From CAZFAI01 sp964516555 (lineage in GTDB: Bacteria > Patescibacteriota > Microgenomatia > UBA12405): a stretch of 32,155 nt of DNA. The notes below the pieces were generated by a model that did not search any database, was not told where the DNA came from, and saw only the letters and a list, made by a program, of their open reading frames with translations. The stretch covers positions 1 through 32,155 of the forward strand of contig CAZFAI010000006.1 in assembly GCA_964516555.1 (NCBI GenBank), written 5' to 3'. This document shows positions 14,732 to 22,684 of this stretch, one piece after another. The translations under genes and the position numbers were made by a program. Positions within the stretch are counted from its first letter, which is position 1. The number at the start of each line of letters is the position of its first letter.

Positions 14732-16382
14732 TGGTTTGGTAGGCGTAAAATGTAGAGATATTGTTGATGGTTGATAAGGGTATTAAATTGGAAGTATGGA
14801 TGTTAATCCCCTGCCGGAGAACATCATCATGAGTTAAAATTAGCAGATCATTTGGATTCTTTTTTTTATCTTGAAAGTCAAAACTACCAAAGTTTATATT
14901 GTCAATTTTTTCAATTTTGCCGGTATCCAAACTATCTTGTTTTAAATTGGCTATATTCTGATATTTGGACGGAGGATATTTTGAATAAAAAAGATAAAAG
15001 ATATAAGGTTGTCCGTAGAAATCAGAAATGTATATGTTGTTAAATTTATTTTTATTATGAATCACATATTCCATTGTTTGCCGGTATCCATAAAGCATTT
15101 CTGAAGGATTTTTTTTGCCTAGGTGAAGGTGGTAAAGTTCCAGGTAATAAGTAAGGGAAAAGATGTAGACAAAAATAATTAATACACGAAGAAGTTTTGA
15201 CTTAGAAAAGTTTAGCGTGAAACATATACCCTTGGCTATAAAATATAAAAGAGGAATGCTAAAAGACATAGAACGAGTGGCTTGAATAAGATCCCGAGTC
15301 AAAGCAGCTGGGATAGGGGCTAGCAATAACCAAAGGAGGAAAAACAAATCTTCTTTCTTGGGATGTTTAGACGAAAAAAAACTTAGTAAACCAATTACTA
15401 GAAATAATAATGAAGGGTATAGTATGACACCAATATAAGGGGCTGAGTGGCGTGAATTTTGCCAATCACCTTCGAATAGAAGAAATCTTGGTGAGAATAT
15501 GTTGAAATAATGGTTTAAAAATGTTCTTAAGAAGCTAATATTTTCATTTTGAAAAAGATTGTAACTAAGGGTTGACGACTCGGATTTGATTGAGGACACT
15601 TCAAGTTGGGTACGGGGATAAGAAAACAAGCTAACTACACGAATTCTGGAGTCGTTTGATTGAAAAAATAGACCATAGACAAGCGGAAGACAGAAAATTA
15701 AAAAGGGAATAATAAAATAAAGGAAATATCTTTTTATATTTTGGGAAATTAATTTTAGATTAAGGAGAAAAATAACTATTAACAATAGTAAACTGATTAG
15801 TTTTGCTGATTGGTAAGTATACAAGCTAAGTCCTATAATTATTGCCGAAAAGAGAAGGTGTTTGGATTTTAGTGAATTGGAAAACTTGAATAAAAAATAA
15901 GACGCTGCTAACAATTGAAAGGTTAAGATGTTTGTTTCCCAGGCTCCGCGTGAGTAATGAATATTGAAGGGGTTAATTGCGCAGACTATGGCAGATAGTA
16001 GACCGATTGTTTTGGCTTTAGTATTGATTTCTTTTATCAATAAGTAAAGGAGTATGGGTGTGAGACTTCCTAGAATAATGGATGGTAATCGGACAGAAAA
16101 TTCATTTAGACCAAAAACTGATATAAATGGCAATGTTAAGTATACATATAAGCCAGGTTTGTAATCACCAAAAGATTTAAAAATATAGGGTAGGAATTGA
16201 CCGTATTCATCTTTTAGGGTGTGAAGTATTGAATAAGAGTTATATCCCAGAGCCGCTTCGTCCCAAAGAAGTGGAGGGAAGTTTGCTGCTCTGATTGCTC
16301 TAAAAATAAATGAAATGCAGAAAATACAAGCAAAAAATAATAATTTTTGTCTATTGACCCGTTTCAACGATGTAAAAAGCAT
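14724..16382 (-). CDS. GT39 (ArnT/PMT-like) membrane glycosyltransferase, paralog 2
   Basis: 552 residues from ATG 16382. The acidic pair is in PPLLWDEAALGYNSYS (D41-E42), then FKSFGDYKPGLYVYLTLP, FSVRLPSIILG and INPFNIHYSRGAWETNILT. The tail contains FNNIYISDFYGQPYIFYLFY, aligning with paralog 1, its closest relative in the window by motif identity. The start overlaps the end of paralog 3 by 32 nt, unusually long for this cluster. A TTG 15 nt downstream could be the real start and would leave the first helix intact. Function as for the family: transfer from a lipid-phosphate sugar on the outer face; acceptor unknown. Confidence 0.84.
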   Translation of the reverse strand: MLFTSLKRVNRQKLLFFACIFCISFIFRAIRAANFPPLLWDEAALGYNSYSILHTLKDEYGQFLPYIFKSFGDYKPGLYVYLTLPFISVFGLNEFSVRLPSIILGSLTPILLYLLIKEINTKAKTIGLLSAIVCAINPFNIHYSRGAWETNILTFQLLAASYFLFKFSNSLKSKHLLFSAIIIGLSLYTYQSAKLISLLLLIVIFLLNLKLISQNIKRYFLYFIIPFLIFCLPLVYGLFFQSNDSRIRVVSLFSYPRTQLEVSSIKSESSTLSYNLFQNENISFLRTFLNHYFNIFSPRFLLFEGDWQNSRHSAPYIGVILYPSLLFLVIGLLSFFSSKHPKKEDLFFLLWLLLAPIPAALTRDLIQATRSMSFSIPLLYFIAKGICFTLNFSKSKLLRVLIIFVYIFSLTYYLELYHLHLGKKNPSEMLYGYRQTMEYVIHNKNKFNNIYISDFYGQPYIFYLFYSKYPPSKYQNIANLKQDSLDTGKIEKIDNINFGSFDFQDKKKNPNDLLILTHDDVLRQGINIHTSNLIPLSTINNISTFYAYQTNE

Positions 16383-17952
16383 CTATATTGTTTTTATATT
16401 TAACTGTTTTGATTATATTCTTTTTGGGTATATTTTCGATGTCAGGAAAATCCCATTTGGATCCGATTAATAAAACATTACTATTAAAAGAAGTGTTTGT
16501 CCAATCAGGACGATTAAACGATATTTTATCAATTATACGGTTTTCTTGAAAAGTAGCGGGGTCATACTGGCAATATGTAAGATAATAAAGGTAAGGAAGG
16601 CCAGTATTGAGAGGACCTTGGCTACCAAAAGTGTCAGAAATATGAATCTTGTCATATTTATAACTGTTATCGCAGACGAATTGAGATACTTCTTTGTAGC
16701 CAAATTGCCAATATTCAGAAAAAAAGTGAGGAAATTGTATGGTATATATGTTGGCAGCATAAATGAAATTGATGATTAAAATTGGAAAATAAAGGAGAAA
16801 GAGACGCCTAGAAGACTTTTCCAGCAACTTTTGAAAACCAAGAGAAATAATTATTCCGAAAGCTGGTAACCAAAGAAGGCTACGTAGAGAGTGTTGATCG
16901 TTCATTGCTAAGGAGGCGGGTAATGGTCCGAGGAGAAACCAAAATAGAGTAATTTTTTTGATCTTGGAGGATTTAGACTTAAAGATGAAAATGATACCGG
17001 CAACAAAAAGAATAATATCAACAGGTAAAATAAGCCCGACATCGAAGTAGTCGGGTGGTGTAAATCTTAATCCCTGATTTAGCCAGAAATTTAAGTCAAA
17101 GTAATTTAAATATTTCCCTAGCCAATGAAAAATAATTTTAGGAATATTGTGGTCAAATATAAAGTGAGAAAGGTCGGGGTAAGAAGTACTTAAGTTAGCA
17201 GCCAAAGATGGTTCATTGAGAATTGAGGTAACATTGGCACGTGTTTTGATGGCTGGTGTAAAGAATAATAGTTTTAAAAAAGGTAATGCAAATACGGTAA
17301 CTAATATTAAAGATGAAAATAAATCTTTTTTAGGTATATTTTTTAGTTTTGACCAAAATAGAATTATTAGGAAGAGAACAAATAAAGGTACAAAAAGTCG
17401 TGGTGCGTGATATGACCAAACGGAAAGACTGAAAGAAGTTGTGGCAATTAAAATAAAATATGTTTTACGTTTATTTATGTATTGGAGAAAGGTAGTAGTT
17501 CCAAGAAGTAGAAAGAAGAGGCCGGTTATAGCCTCGAAGCTAGCACGAGAATAATGAATGTGCCATGGGAGTATTGCCATCCAGAAGGCTCCAAAAAGAC
17601 ATGTTTTTTGTTTTTGACCTAGGGATTTTAGTAAAAAATAGAAAACTAAGGGGGTTAGGGCACTTAAAAATGCGACTGGAAAACGTATTGCAAACTCTGT
17701 AAAACCAAAAAATATTATGGAGGGAATCGTAAGATATATATTGACTGGAGGCTTATAATCGTTTGCAGACCTGAAAGCAAGGGGTAGACTTTCATTCCAC
17801 TCATCTTTACCAGTTATTAAGATAGAGTAGGCGTTGTATCCAATTGCGACTTCATCCATGGAGAGACTTACGGGATACGATGTAAGTTTATAGAAACGGA
17901 GAAAGAATGAAATTACCAATATGATAACCAGAATAATATTATTTTTTTTCAT
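16351..17952 (-). CDS. GT39 (ArnT/PMT-like) membrane glycosyltransferase, paralog 3
   Basis: 533 residues from ATG 17952, which overlaps the TGA of the preceding small gene as ATGA; a longer frame exists but would run into that gene. VSLSMDEVAIGYNAYS holds the acidic pair D33-E34. The second loop reads FRSANDYKPPVNIYLTIP, so the usual FGDYKP is NDYKP here. ILPWHIHYSRASFEAITGL is followed by about ten helices and an extracytoplasmic tail with YDKIHISDTFGSQGP. The tail carries a short insertion before LPYLYYL relative to paralogs 1 and 2. Otherwise a complete GT39 enzyme with the expected length. Confidence 0.84.
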   Translation of the reverse strand: MKKNNIILVIILVISFFLRFYKLTSYPVSLSMDEVAIGYNAYSILITGKDEWNESLPLAFRSANDYKPPVNIYLTIPSIIFFGFTEFAIRFPVAFLSALTPLVFYFLLKSLGQKQKTCLFGAFWMAILPWHIHYSRASFEAITGLFFLLLGTTTFLQYINKRKTYFILIATTSFSLSVWSYHAPRLFVPLFVLFLIILFWSKLKNIPKKDLFSSLILVTVFALPFLKLLFFTPAIKTRANVTSILNEPSLAANLSTSYPDLSHFIFDHNIPKIIFHWLGKYLNYFDLNFWLNQGLRFTPPDYFDVGLILPVDIILFVAGIIFIFKSKSSKIKKITLFWFLLGPLPASLAMNDQHSLRSLLWLPAFGIIISLGFQKLLEKSSRRLFLLYFPILIINFIYAANIYTIQFPHFFSEYWQFGYKEVSQFVCDNSYKYDKIHISDTFGSQGPLNTGLPYLYYLTYCQYDPATFQENRIIDKISFNRPDWTNTSFNSNVLLIGSKWDFPDIENIPKKNIIKTVKYKNNIDAFYIVETGQ

Positions 17953-18554
17953 AAAAGAAAGGATCGGCAAAAAAGGTAAATGCAAAAAGCGAGGTGTAGG
18001 AAAATATAATAAAATGTTTTGGGTATTTTAACGAAGGTATAAGCAGCAAAATAAAGATAAATAAGAGCTGCGGGGAAGAAAAAATAATAAGTTTGAAAGA
18101 AAAAAGGCGGAAGTGCTGATGCAGCTAGTAGGAATATTGGAGTTTTGTTGTTTTGAATAATCGATTTGTAAATTCCATATAGGCAAAAAGGTAAAAGAGT
18201 AAGCGGAATCATCCCGGTATAGGGAGGAAGATTGGATTTTGGTGGTGGAGATTGAAAATAGAAAGAAGGCTTGATGTACTTAAGTGTTCCAAGCGAGTCC
18301 TTTATAAAATAGCTTCCCTTGTTAAAAAATAATTTTGTTAAGGCTTTGTTGTCTCGACGGAAATCGGAAATTCTAACAATGGAGCTTTCATTAAAGTAAT
18401 TGCTAAACCTAAATTCTAACGACGGAGGTGAAGGATTTTTGAAAAAAAGAGGTGACCAAAAAAAAGGGCTAGAAAAGAGTAATATAATAAATATTCTAAT
18501 CAGATGCTTTTTCGAAAGTGATGAGTTCGAAAACAGGGCTTTTGTTAGGATCAT
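17949..18554 (-). CDS. Truncated GT39-like membrane protein lacking the catalytic loop
   Basis: A 201-residue hydrophobic protein with one N-terminal helix (about residues 19-38), an outer segment of 60-70 residues, then three to four helices. There is no DE motif and no DYKP loop. The outer segment and following helices (YTGMIPLTLLPFCLYGIYK, then FLLAASALPPFF) line up with the middle of the GT39 paralogs, where a proline-rich loop precedes a helix, a short basic loop and another helix beginning with small residues and prolines. The only ATG (18554) overlaps the upstream GT39 gene by 59 nt, the longest overlap here. Later non-ATG starts are possible. It is either a remnant of a fifth GT39 copy or a short accessory protein; no function is assigned. 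Confidence 0.6.
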   Translation of the reverse strand: MILTKALFSNSSLSKKHLIRIFIILLFSSPFFWSPLFFKNPSPPSLEFRFSNYFNESSIVRISDFRRDNKALTKLFFNKGSYFIKDSLGTLKYIKPSFYFQSPPPKSNLPPYTGMIPLTLLPFCLYGIYKSIIQNNKTPIFLLAASALPPFFFQTYYFFFPAALIYLYFAAYTFVKIPKTFYYIFLHLAFCIYLFCRSFLL

Positions 18555-20079
18555 AGATTGTGTGAGTTATGTGACTATTGGAATTATTATAATTCCCAGG
18601 AGAAGTAATTAAAAGATCCTGCTTACCTAGGGTTAGGTCTTTGATTTCCCAGTCATTAACAAAATTAAACTTATCAAAACTTTGAACCCAGTACCAATCC
18701 GTATGATACTTGGTTACTTTATTGGGATCGTTTATATAGGTTTTAGGGTCGTAGGGCCAAAAGAATAATATAAATTCGTGAGGTTCCCCGTATTTTTTGG
18801 TGATGTAGATGTTGTCGTAATTATTATATTCAGATTTGAGATAAGAAACCATTTGTTGATAACCATATTGCCAGCTTGAAGATTGAGTTAGTGAATAATT
18901 ATGGTAAGCATTCCAAAATTGAACTTGGGTAACACCTAATATTGCAAAAAATACAATGTAGATTGGCAAAGACAACTTTTTGAATTTTGTCAAAATAACA
19001 TTAACACCAAGTCCAATAATAATTGTGCTAAGTGGTAGAAAAACCAGACTTCTTAATATGTGTGGGGCATCCCGGGTTATTGCAGAAGGGATTGGAGCAA
19101 TCAAAAAAAATAAAAGAAGAACATGGTGGTGAAAGGATTTTTCTCTTAATAAAGAAATTAAACCGATTATAAAGAATAATAAGAAAAACGGATGAATAAG
19201 GTAAAAATCTGGAATATTGAATTGATAGTTACTGGAACCTTGGTTGTATATGTAGTTTGGATTAAAGTGGGAAAGATAATTTTGGGCAGAAGTATATGCA
19301 AAGTAGGTATATTTATTTACCAGAAGTCGAGGGCAGGTTTGTTGTAGTTCATTTATTCTGTTGATGGCGCCGATATCAAGGATGGATACCCATTTATACC
19401 GGGCTTGACCTTCGGTGTTTAAAGTCTGTAGGATAACAATAAAAATTGTAGCTGCCAAAAAAATATATTGTTTTATGTTGAGAGCTGATTTGGTTTTAGA
19501 TTTCAGAAATGCTAAGAGTAACAACAATAAATAAAATGGCAAATAAACACGACTACTGTTGTAGGTTAGTAAACTTAGAGAGTAAAAAAGGGTGCTGTAG
19601 AATATTTTGTTGGTTAAAAGAAGATAAAAGGAAGTTAGAACAAGCAGGGTAAACAAATTAGCCTCAAGAGCAATACGTGATAAAAATATGGACCAGGGAG
19701 AAAGGGAGGCAATTAGGCAGACAATGAGGGATGCTTTTTTGGAAAGATATTTTTGGGCAATCAGAAAAAGGATAATCGGCAGGAGTGAGCCGGAAAGTAT
19801 AGAGACTAATCTGACCGAAAAAGGATTTAGGCCAAGTAAAAAAACAAACGGGACTGTTAGATAAATATAAAGTGGTAGCTTGTAATCACCATATGCCCGA
19901 AAGATTAGCGGCAGAGCTGTCCCCCATTCATCTTTTCCAGTTTGCAGAATTGAGTATGCATTGTAACCATGGGATACTTCATCCCAATTTAGGCTGGGAG
20001 GGAGAGAGTTTACAAAAATTGATCTAAGAGCAACATTTAATATAAAAACGAGAGTTAATAGTATGAAAAATTTGTGCAT
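18496..20079 (-). CDS. GT39 (ArnT/PMT-like) membrane glycosyltransferase, paralog 4
   Basis: 527 residues. The first outer loop reads PPSLNWDEVSHGYNAYSILQ with D33-E34, then FRAYGDYKLPLYIYLTVP (the proline pattern of DYKP is altered to DYKLP), PFSVRLVSILSG and LSPWSIFLSRIALEANLFT. The extracytoplasmic tail has YDNIYITKKYGEPHEFILFF and is rich in Trp and Tyr near the end. It is the most diverged of the four by motif. The start codon shares one base with the stop of the upstream small gene (TAATG), so translation is likely coupled. Its C-terminal coding region overlaps the truncated GT39-like gene. Confidence 0.84.
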   Translation of the reverse strand: MHKFFILLTLVFILNVALRSIFVNSLPPSLNWDEVSHGYNAYSILQTGKDEWGTALPLIFRAYGDYKLPLYIYLTVPFVFLLGLNPFSVRLVSILSGSLLPIILFLIAQKYLSKKASLIVCLIASLSPWSIFLSRIALEANLFTLLVLTSFYLLLTNKIFYSTLFYSLSLLTYNSSRVYLPFYLLLLLLAFLKSKTKSALNIKQYIFLAATIFIVILQTLNTEGQARYKWVSILDIGAINRINELQQTCPRLLVNKYTYFAYTSAQNYLSHFNPNYIYNQGSSNYQFNIPDFYLIHPFFLLFFIIGLISLLREKSFHHHVLLLFFLIAPIPSAITRDAPHILRSLVFLPLSTIIIGLGVNVILTKFKKLSLPIYIVFFAILGVTQVQFWNAYHNYSLTQSSSWQYGYQQMVSYLKSEYNNYDNIYITKKYGEPHEFILFFWPYDPKTYINDPNKVTKYHTDWYWVQSFDKFNFVNDWEIKDLTLGKQDLLITSPGNYNNSNSHITHTIYDPNKSPVFELITFEKASD

Positions 20080-20669
20080 TATTTATTTATTTTAAAGAGA
20101 AGAATATTTAGCAATAATACCAAAGAAATATAACCTACCAAAGCGAATTTGTTAATTTCCGAAAAAATATTTACGATTTCAGAAAGACGAATTTTTAATG
20201 ATTCAGATAGTCCCGATGATATGTAGAATGTTTCATGTAAAATAGTATCGTTGTCAGTGTAAATTTGTAGCGACTCTGGGTTATTGTTGTCTGTTTCTAA
20301 GACCAAATATAAATCATCTTTTGGATCAACTTCTATTCGTTTAAATTTAAAAGGTATCCAGCTTGGATCACCTACGGAAAGGCCGGAAGTAGATAGCAAT
20401 GCAACTTGATTGTTATTTAGAAATAATTTAGCAGTTATTTGGCTTTGGTTTTTAAGCATAGGATTTTTTAATTGAAACTTAATTGCTTCCAGGCTTCCGT
20501 CTTGCAGTGCAATTTTTTGGTGATAATTGCCATTTTCAACAAAGGATATCAATTTATGACCATAATTATGGTCTGGTCCTTTGCGGCGATGAAGAACGAT
20601 TGCCGGAAACAATAGCCAAATAAAAATCAAATAAAATATTTGGAAAATTATGAAACTATTTTTTAGCAT
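20079..20669 (-). CDS. Small two-helix membrane protein with extracytoplasmic beta-rich domain, function unknown
   Basis: 196 residues. An N-terminal helix (about 7-26) is followed by a polar domain (about 30-165) and a C-terminal helix (about 174-193) ending in a short basic tail, so the middle domain should lie outside the cell membrane. The polar domain alternates hydrophobic and polar residues as in beta-sandwich folds (IKFQLKNPMLKNQSQITAKL, DDLYLVLETDN, ESLQIYTDN), reminiscent of carbohydrate-binding jelly rolls. I recognise no named family. It overlaps the GT87-like gene by 14 nt and couples to the fourth GT39 gene through TAATG, so it may be a partner of these enzymes or a sugar-binding subunit; that is inference. 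Confidence 0.65.
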   Translation of the reverse strand: MLKNSFIIFQIFYLIFIWLLFPAIVLHRRKGPDHNYGHKLISFVENGNYHQKIALQDGSLEAIKFQLKNPMLKNQSQITAKLFLNNNQVALLSTSGLSVGDPSWIPFKFKRIEVDPKDDLYLVLETDNNNPESLQIYTDNDTILHETFYISSGLSESLKIRLSEIVNIFSEINKFALVGYISLVLLLNILLFKINK

Positions 20670-21870
20670 GTTTGAGGCAATGAACCAACAAATATAAAGA
20701 TAGAAGCCTTAAAACATACTGAGAATATTTTTGAATTAGGAAGCCGGATATGTTTAATTTATTAATAAATATATTGTGCGGTGAAGGTAGAAGATGGAAA
20801 GAGCTACTTAGTGGTAAAAAGTGTCCCCAAGTTAGAAACAGGTCATCGAAAAAAAATATAAAAGTAAATATTGGCAGTAAACTAAGTAAAAATATTTTCC
20901 GAAATAATAGGTTTGTTGCAAGAAGATTGATAAAGAACGGTAGGAACCAAATTAACCATTGAGGATGAAAATGGACTAGTGCGAGAAAAAATAAGTTGGT
21001 AAAGAATATATAAATTTCAAGTTTGTCAGTGGAATTTTTAGTTAGCCAGTATCCAGCAAATAAAGTCAAAAATATAAAAGGAAATAGAGGGACTTGCATT
21101 AATTTGAAATCAATTATTTTTTGAGTTAAACCTGAACCAATGAAGGAATTATGAAAGTTAGGATTACTAATATAGGGAATTACCGTTAGGACAAGCGGTA
21201 TTAGAGATATAAATGAATATTTAAGAGCCTTTAAAATGTTTTTAGAATTGTAGAATGCAAAAAACGGTAACAGCAGTAAAGGATATGCTTTAAGAGCTAT
21301 AGCAAAGCCGATGGATAGAGAGGAAAACAATGTTTTGTTTTTTCTTAAAAAATGGTATGAGAGGAGTGTAAAAAAAACAGGAACAACATCGAAATTGCCG
21401 TGAAAATATATCAAATATAAGGTAAGAGGATTGAAAAGCCAAAATATAAGTGTTTTTTTGTTTTTGTAAATTTTTAGTAGAAGTAGGCCTATTAATAAAT
21501 CAAAGGCTATATAAGGAATCTTTAGTGCTAACATGAAAAAGGGGAAATTGGCGTAATTATATTGGTTCGGACCCCAGTCGTTAAGCCATGTATAAAAATC
21601 AGGTATATACAGTGGTTTTAACAAAATGTGGATCGACCCAAAGAAATAGTAAGTTAGGGGGAGGTACACAAAATTATCTTTGTATGGCATGATTGATCGA
21701 TTTTCTTGAGTGTAATCATAGATATTAGTTACTTTGTTTGAAAGATATTGGAAATGAAAGTGTTGAGTTTTTAAGTCAGTGTGGAAGAAAAACGGAGCAA
21801 CAAGAATTCGGATGATTAATGCCAAGAGAAAAATTTTTTTTGTTTGTAAATTTAAAAGAAATCGGAACAT
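20656..21870 (-). CDS. GT87/DUF2029-like polyprenyl-sugar-dependent mannosyltransferase
   Basis: 404 residues, polytopic GT-C fold. A first helix ends in FFFHTDLKTQHFHF, where D32 is the likely catalytic acid of the first outer loop. VYLPLTYYFFGSI follows at about residue 68, then LIFWLFNPLTLYLIYFHGNFD, and IALKAYPLLLLPFF, a segment common to alpha-mannosyltransferases of the GT87/PIG-M type. HFHPQWLIWFLPF is near the end. Such enzymes add sugars from polyprenyl-phosphate donors outside the membrane. The gene starts 4 nt after a GT2 gene and overlaps the small two-helix gene by 14 nt. The exact family (GT87, GT50-like or unclassified) is uncertain. Confidence 0.72.
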   Translation of the reverse strand: MFRFLLNLQTKKIFLLALIIRILVAPFFFHTDLKTQHFHFQYLSNKVTNIYDYTQENRSIMPYKDNFVYLPLTYYFFGSIHILLKPLYIPDFYTWLNDWGPNQYNYANFPFFMLALKIPYIAFDLLIGLLLLKIYKNKKTLIFWLFNPLTLYLIYFHGNFDVVPVFFTLLSYHFLRKNKTLFSSLSIGFAIALKAYPLLLLPFFAFYNSKNILKALKYSFISLIPLVLTVIPYISNPNFHNSFIGSGLTQKIIDFKLMQVPLFPFIFLTLFAGYWLTKNSTDKLEIYIFFTNLFFLALVHFHPQWLIWFLPFFINLLATNLLFRKIFLLSLLPIFTFIFFFDDLFLTWGHFLPLSSSFHLLPSPHNIFINKLNISGFLIQKYSQYVLRLLSLYLLVHCLKHAKK

Positions 21871-21874
21871 ACGA

Positions 21875-22684
21875 CTAGATTAATTTTCTAATTTTCTGGC
21901 CGGACCAGATTACAAAATTGATAAAATAATGATTGATTAGCCCATGATAAATTTTGCTACTAGGAATAAGCCGCCGCCACTGTTGGTTTGGTGATGTAAG
22001 TTTTTGTCCACTAAGACCGTGGTAATGAATAATTTGGCAATTCGGAAAATAGATAATTTGTTTTTTGATTTTTCTAATTTTTCGACAGAGATCTAGATCT
22101 TCAAAGTAAAAAAAGTATTTTTCATTCCAGCCATTTATTTGATCGAATAAGATTTTTTTTATTAACATAGCTCCTCCGGAGATTGACCAAACGGGTAGTG
22201 GTTTCTTTGTTTTGGGTAGATATTTTGAAAAAGAACTATGTTTTAAATAAAATTCACGAAATGCATTTGATGCTGTTTGAGGAGGGAAGACTGATGCTTG
22301 AGGTGATCTATCGGAATTTAAGAGTTTGGGCCCTACAATGCCTACTTTTGGGCTAGTTGAATAGTAATCAAGCATTTTTGTTAAGCTATTATTTAGGATT
22401 TGCATGTCGGAATTTAGAAAAAGTAGGTATTCTCCCCTAGACTGTTTGGCACCGATATTGTTGCCTTTGGAAAAACCAAAATTACTTTTATTTTTGATAA
22501 TTCTGACGAGAGGATTATTCAGCTTATTAATAACTTTAATGGTATTGTCAGAAGAAGCATTATCGACCAAAATTATTTCGTAATCGAGACCTGTAAGGTT
22601 TGACAGAATAGATTTAACGCATTTTAAGGTTGTTGACGCAGTATTCCAGGACAAGATAATAATTGAAAGTAAGGGCTGTTTCAT
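21875..22684 (-). CDS. Glycosyltransferase family 2, rhamnosyltransferase-like (WbbL type)
   Basis: 269 residues: LLSIIILSWNTASTTLKCVK, YEIILVDNASSDNT (D41), NFGFSKGNNIGAK and LLFLNSDMQIL, the NSD form of the metal motif (N91-S92-D93) usual for rhamnosyltransferases. SISGGAMLIKK and FYFEDLDLCRK complete the pattern and HYHGLSGQ follows. A C-terminal basic stretch may bind the membrane. It probably extends a lipid-linked oligosaccharide in the cytoplasm; dTDP-rhamnose as donor is suggested only by subfamily. It overlaps the YfhO-like gene by 4 nt. Confidence 0.86.
   Translation of the reverse strand: MKQPLLSIIILSWNTASTTLKCVKSILSNLTGLDYEIILVDNASSDNTIKVINKLNNPLVRIIKNKSNFGFSKGNNIGAKQSRGEYLLFLNSDMQILNNSLTKMLDYYSTSPKVGIVGPKLLNSDRSPQASVFPPQTASNAFREFYLKHSSFSKYLPKTKKPLPVWSISGGAMLIKKILFDQINGWNEKYFFYFEDLDLCRKIRKIKKQIIYFPNCQIIHYHGLSGQKLTSPNQQWRRLIPSSKIYHGLINHYFINFVIWSGQKIRKLI

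Noticed and set aside
17949..18554. Frameshifted end of the neighbouring GT39 gene
   Set aside because: The GT39 gene at 18496-20079 is complete with its own tail, so the small frame cannot be its missing part.
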